Assembly: GCA_900319245.1 (NCBI GenBank)
Contig: ONNQ01000002.1
Coordinates: 62,001 to 126,000, forward strand
Source of the DNA: an uncultured Lachnospiraceae bacterium
GTDB lineage: Bacteria > Bacillota > Clostridia > Lachnospirales > Lachnospiraceae
Length of the DNA: 64,000 nt
Reading direction: 5' to 3'
Under the pieces are notes generated by a model. It saw only the letters and a list, made by a program, of their open reading frames with translations, was not told where the DNA came from and did no database searches. The position numbers and the translations under genes are program-made. The first letter of the stretch is position 1, and each line of letters opens with the position of its first letter. This document shows positions 60,122 through 64,000 of this stretch, piece by piece.

Positions 60122-61257
60122 GTGCGAATGCGATGAAAATACAAACACTGATCGATCGACTGGAGAGGGAGAGAACTCTCTCTGATGCGGAATTGGAAGA
60201 ACTCTTTGCAATCCTTGCGCAGGCACATAAGGGTCCGGGCGCCGGTAAGGTGCAGATCTGTGCGGACATCCCGCAGGCCGTGTGTTCCGAGGAGGAGGCC
60301 ATCCTCTATGCGGCGGCCCGCCGGGTCCGCGAGCAGTATTACGGCAAAGACGTGTATTTGCGCGGCCTCATTGAGTTCACCAACTACTGCCGCAACGACT
60401 GCCGCTACTGCGGCATCCGTAGAAGCAACAAAAAGGCGGAGCGCTACAGGCTGACCAAAGACCAGATTCTGGACTGCTGCCGGCAGGGATATAACCTGGG
60501 CTTTCGGACCTTCGTCCTGCAGGGCGGAGAAGATCTCTCCTACACAGACGCCGCCATCTGCGACATCGTCTCCTCAATCCGCGCCCTCTATCCGGACTGC
60601 GCGATCACGCTTTCCATCGGAGAGAAGAGCAGAGAATCGTATAAAGCCTACAAAGACGCCGGTGCGGACCGCTACCTTCTGCGACAGGAGACTTCCTCCC
60701 CGGCCCATTACCGTTACCTGCACCCCGAAGAGCTCACGATCGAGAACCGCAAGCGCTGCCTGTCCGATCTCAAGGAACTGGGTTATCAAGTGGGTTGCGG
60801 GATCATGGTCGGATCGCCCGGCCAGACGCTCGCCAACGTGATCGAGGATCTGCGCTACATGCAGGATTTTGGCCCCCATATGATCGGCGTAGGCCCCTTC
60901 ATTCCCCACAAGGACACGCCCTTTAAGGACGAGGCGCCTGGAACGCTCACGGACACGCTCCATCTGCTCGCTGTGATCCGGCTCATGATCCCCGGCGTCC
61001 TTCTGCCCGCCACGACCGCGCTCGGAACCATCCACCCGGTCGGGCGAGAGCTGGGTCTTTTGGCAGGCGCGAATGTCATTATGCCCAACCTTTCGCCCGT
61101 CAATGTCCGCGGCAAATATCTGCTCTATGACGGCAAAATATGCACGGGCGACGAAGCGGCCTCCTGCCGGCACTGCATGGACCTTCGCATTGCGCGGGCC
61201 GGCTACAAAACGGCGATGGTCCGGGGCGACTGCGCAGGCTTTGCAGTGAATGACTAA
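60112..61257 (+). CDS. hydE: [FeFe] hydrogenase H-cluster radical SAM maturase HydE
   Basis: HydE is a radical SAM enzyme that processes the HydG-derived Fe(CO)2(CN)-cysteine synthon toward the 2Fe subsite. The SAM cluster motif is CRNDCRYC (Cys93, Cys97, Cys100) after FTNY, with LQGGEDLSYTD and YLLRQETSSPAHYRYLHP downstream. A second C-terminal site C-x7-C-x2-C (Cys344, Cys352, Cys355), as in some HydE proteins, is present. Three in-frame ATGs compete: 60112 (AAGGA six bases upstream, chosen), 60118 (ATGA overlap with hydF) and 60133. The length is 375-381 residues. hydG is not beside it or elsewhere in the window. Confidence 0.93.
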   Translation: MRMSANAMKIQTLIDRLERERTLSDAELEELFAILAQAHKGPGAGKVQICADIPQAVCSEEEAILYAAARRVREQYYGKDVYLRGLIEFTNYCRNDCRYCGIRRSNKKAERYRLTKDQILDCCRQGYNLGFRTFVLQGGEDLSYTDAAICDIVSSIRALYPDCAITLSIGEKSRESYKAYKDAGADRYLLRQETSSPAHYRYLHPEELTIENRKRCLSDLKELGYQVGCGIMVGSPGQTLANVIEDLRYMQDFGPHMIGVGPFIPHKDTPFKDEAPGTLTDTLHLLAVIRLMIPGVLLPATTALGTIHPVGRELGLLAGANVIMPNLSPVNVRGKYLLYDGKICTGDEAASCRHCMDLRIARAGYKTAMVRGDCAGFAVND

Positions 61258-61317
61258 ACGCGCACATGTTAAACATTTGTGAATTATAAGGATTAATGTT
61301 CAAAAAAATCTGAACTA

Positions 61318-61346
61318 TTGTTAATATAGAATTTGTTAGTTAGATT
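61318..61346 (+). promoter_or_regulatory. Putative promoter of fumC
   Basis: TTGTTA (61318-61323), a 17-base spacer and TAGATT (61341-61346) lie 36 bases before the fumC ATG. The 124-base gap after hydE shows no U-tract terminator, only an imperfect CACATGTT/AACATTTGTG repeat near 61263. Confidence 0.4.
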
Positions 61347-61381
61347 CTTGTTATCACAAATACGACGAGGTGAAACAGTAG

Positions 61382-62746
61382 ATGGAATATAGAATTGAAC
61401 ATGACTCCATGGGAGAGATGAAGGTTCCCGCCGACAGCTATTGGGGCGCGCAGACGCAGAGAAGCTACCAGAACTTCCAGATTGGCACGGAGAAGATGCC
61501 TGCGGAGATCATCCGCGCGTTCGCGATCTTGAAGAAGGCGGCAGCCATCGCCAACTTTCGATTGGGAAAGCTGGACCAACAGCGATGCGACCTGATCGCC
61601 AAGGTCTGTGACGAGATTCTGGAGGGGAAGCTGGCAGGCAATTTCCCGCTCGCCGTCTGGCAGACCGGAAGCGGCACCCAGTCCAATATGAATGTCAACG
61701 AGGTCATTGCGAACCGCGGCAACGAGATCACAGGGGAGAAGCTCCTTCACCCCAACGACACCGTCAACATGTCCCAGAGTTCCAACGACACGTTTCCGAC
61801 CGCTATGCACATCGCGGCGATTATGACGTTAGAGAACAATCTGCTCCCCGCCGTCCACGCGATGATCGCAGAGTTGAAGCGTTTGGAAGTCGAGAACGAG
61901 GGAATCGTAAAGAGCGGCAGAACCCACTTGCAGGACGCTGTGCCGATCGCCTTTTCGCAGGAGATCAGCGGCTGGCGCTCCATGCTGGAAAACTGCGCCG
62001 ACATGATCTGCGACTCCGAGAAGGGACTGCGTAAGCTGGCACTTGGCGGAACGGCTGTGGGAACCGGCCTCAATGCCCCCAAGGGCTTTGCGGAAGAAGC
62101 GGCCAGAGCCGTCAGCGAGCTGACCCTGGACGAATTTGTGACAGATGACAACAAGTTCCACGCGCTTTCTGCCAAGGACGCAATTGTTTATTCCCACGGC
62201 GCCCTCAAGGCACTCGCCGCCGATCTGCTCAAAATTGCCAATGACGTTCGCTGGCTGGCCAGCGGGCCGCGCTGCGGACTGGGAGAGATCTACATTCCGG
62301 AAAACGAGCCCGGAAGTTCGATCATGCCCGGCAAAGTCAATCCGACCCAGTGCGAAGCTGTGACCATGGTAGCCGTGCAGGTCATGGGCAATGACGCAGC
62401 CATCGGAATTGCCGCTTCACAGGGAAATTTCCAGCTCAACGTCTTTATGCCGGTGATCATTTACAACTATCTGCAGTCGGTGCGCCTTCTCACCGATGCG
62501 CTTGAATCCTTCCGCAAGAACTGCGTGAGCGGGATCAAAGCCAATAAGGAGAAGATGTCCGCGAACCTGCACAATTCTCTGATGCTGGTCACGGCGCTCA
62601 ATCCCTATATCGGGTATGAGAACGCCGCGAAGACCGCGAAGCTTGCCCACAAGGAAAATATTTCTCTGAAAGAAGCTTGTGTCCGTCTCGGATTTCTGAC
62701 TTCTGAAAAGTTTGACGAGGTATTTCACCCCGAAACCATGATCTAA
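61382..62746 (+). CDS. fumC: Class II fumarate hydratase
   Basis: This cytoplasmic, oxygen-stable enzyme interconverts fumarate and malate. The 454-residue chain has [20 protein letters not shown], the substrate loop [38 protein letters not shown] and the signature [16 protein letters not shown]. The TQCEA ending and overall sequence favour fumarase over aspartate ammonia-lyase. GAGGTG precedes the ATG. There is no clear functional link to the hydrogenase-type cluster. Confidence 0.95.
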   Translation: MEYRIEHDSMGEMKVPADSYWGAQTQRSYQNFQIGTEKMPAEIIRAFAILKKAAAIANFRLGKLDQQRCDLIAKVCDEILEGKLAGNFPLAVWQTGSGTQSNMNVNEVIANRGNEITGEKLLHPNDTVNMSQSSNDTFPTAMHIAAIMTLENNLLPAVHAMIAELKRLEVENEGIVKSGRTHLQDAVPIAFSQEISGWRSMLENCADMICDSEKGLRKLALGGTAVGTGLNAPKGFAEEAARAVSELTLDEFVTDDNKFHALSAKDAIVYSHGALKALAADLLKIANDVRWLASGPRCGLGEIYIPENEPGSSIMPGKVNPTQCEAVTMVAVQVMGNDAAIGIAASQGNFQLNVFMPVIIYNYLQSVRLLTDALESFRKNCVSGIKANKEKMSANLHNSLMLVTALNPYIGYENAAKTAKLAHKENISLKEACVRLGFLTSEKFDEVFHPETMI

Positions 62747-62761
62747 GTGCATTTTCTTTGG

Positions 62762-62790
62762 TTGTCAGAGAATGCGAAGTAGGGTAAAAT
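62762..62790 (+). promoter_or_regulatory. Sigma-A promoter of hisC
   Basis: TTGTCA (62762-62767), a 17-base spacer and TAAAAT (62785-62790) lie 39 bases before the hisC start codon. Confidence 0.7.
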
Positions 62791-62829
62791 ACGCTGGGGA
62801 TATTTGTAAGAACGAAAAGGAGGCACAGA

Positions 62830-63924
62830 TTGTCCTGGGAAAGCAAAGTTAAAAAAACAATACCTTACACGGCTGGCGAACAGCCCAAAGACAGAAACAT
62901 CATCAAACTCAACACGAACGAATGCCCGTATCCTCCCGCCCCCGGCGTTCTGGATGCGATCGACGCGCTAAAGAGCAGGGCGAGCGACCTGCGCCTGTAT
63001 CCGGATATGAATGCCACAGCGCTCGTAGACGCGCTCGCTGCGTTCTATCAGATTGACAGCAGTAAGATTTTTGTCGGCGTTGGTTCGGACGATGTACTGG
63101 CGCTTTGTTTCCTCACCTTTTTCGGAAGCGGCGATCCGATCCTGTTTCCCGAGATCACATACAGCTTTTATCCTGTATGGGCCGACCTCTACAAGATCCC
63201 TTACAAGCAGATCCCGCTGACGCCGGAGATGACGATCGATCCCTTTGAATATGCGCCGGGCCTCACCCATGTGAAGAACGGCGGCATCATATTCCCCAAC
63301 CCCAACGCGCCGACCGGCGTCGAGGAGCCTCTTTCCAAGATCGAGCGGATCCTGCGCGCCAATCCCGACAGCGTTGTGATCGTCGACGAAGCGTACATCG
63401 ATTTTGGCGGCACAAGCGCGCTGCCTTTGATCGACCGCTATGACAATCTGCTGGTCGTACAGACCTTCTCCAAATCCCGTTCCTTGGCCGGCATGCGGAT
63501 CGGCTTTGCTATGGGCAATGAGAAGCTGATCGGATATTTGAAGGACGTCAAATTCTCCTTCAACTCCTATACCATGAACCTTCCCTCTATTATGATCGGC
63601 AAGGCTGCTGTGGAGGATCGGTCCTATTTTGAAGAGACGACAGGTAAGATCGTGAAGACGAGAGAGCGCTTCAAGGAAGCACTGAAAGAGCTTGGTTTTG
63701 TCTTCCCTGACTCCAAAGCCAATTTTGTATTTGCCGCGCACCCCGATTTCAGCGGCGACTATCTCTTCACAGAACTCAGAAAACGAAACATTGTGGTCCG
63801 CCATTGGAACAGTCCCGCGATCCGGGAATATCTGCGGATCACCATTGGCACCGATGAGCAGATGGATGCCGTGATCAAGGCGCTCGCCGAGATCACCGCC
63901 ACTGCGCAGAACACGAATCAGTAA
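62830..63924 (+). CDS. hisC: Histidinol-phosphate aminotransferase
   Basis: This is a PLP enzyme of histidine synthesis that can also transaminate aromatic precursors. Translation starts at TTG with AAGGAGGC six bases upstream. The 364-residue class-I/II fold shows IIKLNTNECPYPPAPGV, VGVGSDDVLALCFLTFF, FPNPNAPTGV, VVIVDEAYIDFGG and the PLP lysine in TFSKSRSLAGMRIGFAMG. No other his genes are visible; the next gene starts 17 bases on. Confidence 0.93.
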   Translation: MSWESKVKKTIPYTAGEQPKDRNIIKLNTNECPYPPAPGVLDAIDALKSRASDLRLYPDMNATALVDALAAFYQIDSSKIFVGVGSDDVLALCFLTFFGSGDPILFPEITYSFYPVWADLYKIPYKQIPLTPEMTIDPFEYAPGLTHVKNGGIIFPNPNAPTGVEEPLSKIERILRANPDSVVIVDEAYIDFGGTSALPLIDRYDNLLVVQTFSKSRSLAGMRIGFAMGNEKLIGYLKDVKFSFNSYTMNLPSIMIGKAAVEDRSYFEETTGKIVKTRERFKEALKELGFVFPDSKANFVFAAHPDFSGDYLFTELRKRNIVVRHWNSPAIREYLRITIGTDEQMDAVIKALAEITATAQNTNQ

Positions 63925-63941
63925 AACATAAGGAATCATAT

Positions 63942-64000
63942 ATGGAGAGTTTAGCAGCCTGGTTTGCTGCCCATTTAGGTAAATATATCTCGGCCAAGGC
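63942..64000 (+). CDS. Start of an unidentified gene cut by the window end
   Basis: An ATG at 63942 with AAGGA seven bases upstream opens a frame of 19 codons (MESLAAWFAAHLGKYISAK) that runs off the window. The length is too short for identification, though an amphipathic start is compatible with a membrane protein. It is probably co-transcribed with hisC. Confidence 0.5.
   Translation, partial: MESLAAWFAAHLGKYISAK

Noticed and set aside
61258..61381. A terminator directly after hydE.
   Set aside because: Only an imperfect repeat without a U-tract is present, so the end of the operon is unresolved.

Overview
The window reads as a chromosomal segment of an anaerobic, Gram-positive clostridial Firmicute, most likely Lachnospiraceae-like. 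Supporting signs are strong AGGAGG-type ribosome binding sites, sigma-A promoters, intrinsic terminators with U-tracts, rubrerythrin, Cna-B and GerMN surface proteins, comE genes, and [FeFe]-hydrogenase maturation genes. Genus and species cannot be read from the sequence. No rRNA, tRNA, IS element, prophage or CRISPR array was found. Homology calls come from motif recognition, not database searches.

Layout: 1-1.7 kb holds the end of the ATP synthase operon (atpD partial, atpC). 1.8-5.1 kb is a lone carB on the minus strand. 5.2-8.4 kb holds single genes: a Cna-B surface protein, a VanZ-like protein, rubrerythrin, and an esterase-fold protein lacking the serine nucleophile. 8.4-12.7 kb holds malQ, with a promoter plus terminator leader, and a class A PBP with a DTPGG repeat tail. 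12.8-19.6 kb holds an ABC ATPase, a heterodimeric ABC exporter and an M13 peptidase lipoprotein. 19.7-21.1 kb holds hsp20 and maf. 21.1-23.5 kb is a minus-strand operon ending in pyrB-pyrI. 23.6-29.2 kb is arginine biosynthesis: argG divergent from GNAT-argJ-argB-argD. 29.3-38.5 kb holds comEA, a two-component system whose kinase has a histone-H1-like tail, a GerMN lipoprotein, comEC, holA and mutY. 38.5-42.9 kb is polysaccharide synthesis (GT2, polyprenyl glycosylphosphotransferase, rfbC) plus a catalytically degenerate phosphoesterase. 43.1-46.7 kb holds a ParB-like/BMP-like protein, a phosphoesterase and a lipoprotein.

The most unusual region is 46.7-61.3 kb, eleven tightly packed plus-strand genes. 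In order they are a NifH-like protein; one polypeptide fusing NifD-like and NifK-like halves; HypF; HypC; HypD; HypE; a TM1266-type iron-only hydrogenase regulator; a NifH-NifD fusion; a stand-alone NifK-like protein; HydF; and HydE. This gives two complete nitrogenase-like modules with opposite fusion patterns. They are combined with the Fe(CN)2CO-synthesis half of [NiFe] maturation (no hypA/hypB here) and with two of the three [FeFe] maturases (no hydG here). There are no hydrogenase structural genes and no nitrogen-fixation accessory genes in the window. The gene content suggests a composite pathway for an iron-CO/CN metallocofactor that needs ATP-driven reduction; one testable version is H-cluster assembly with HypCDEF replacing HydG. 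A promoter, structured leader and intrinsic terminator precede the cluster and may form an attenuator.

The window ends with fumC, hisC and the first 19 codons of another gene.
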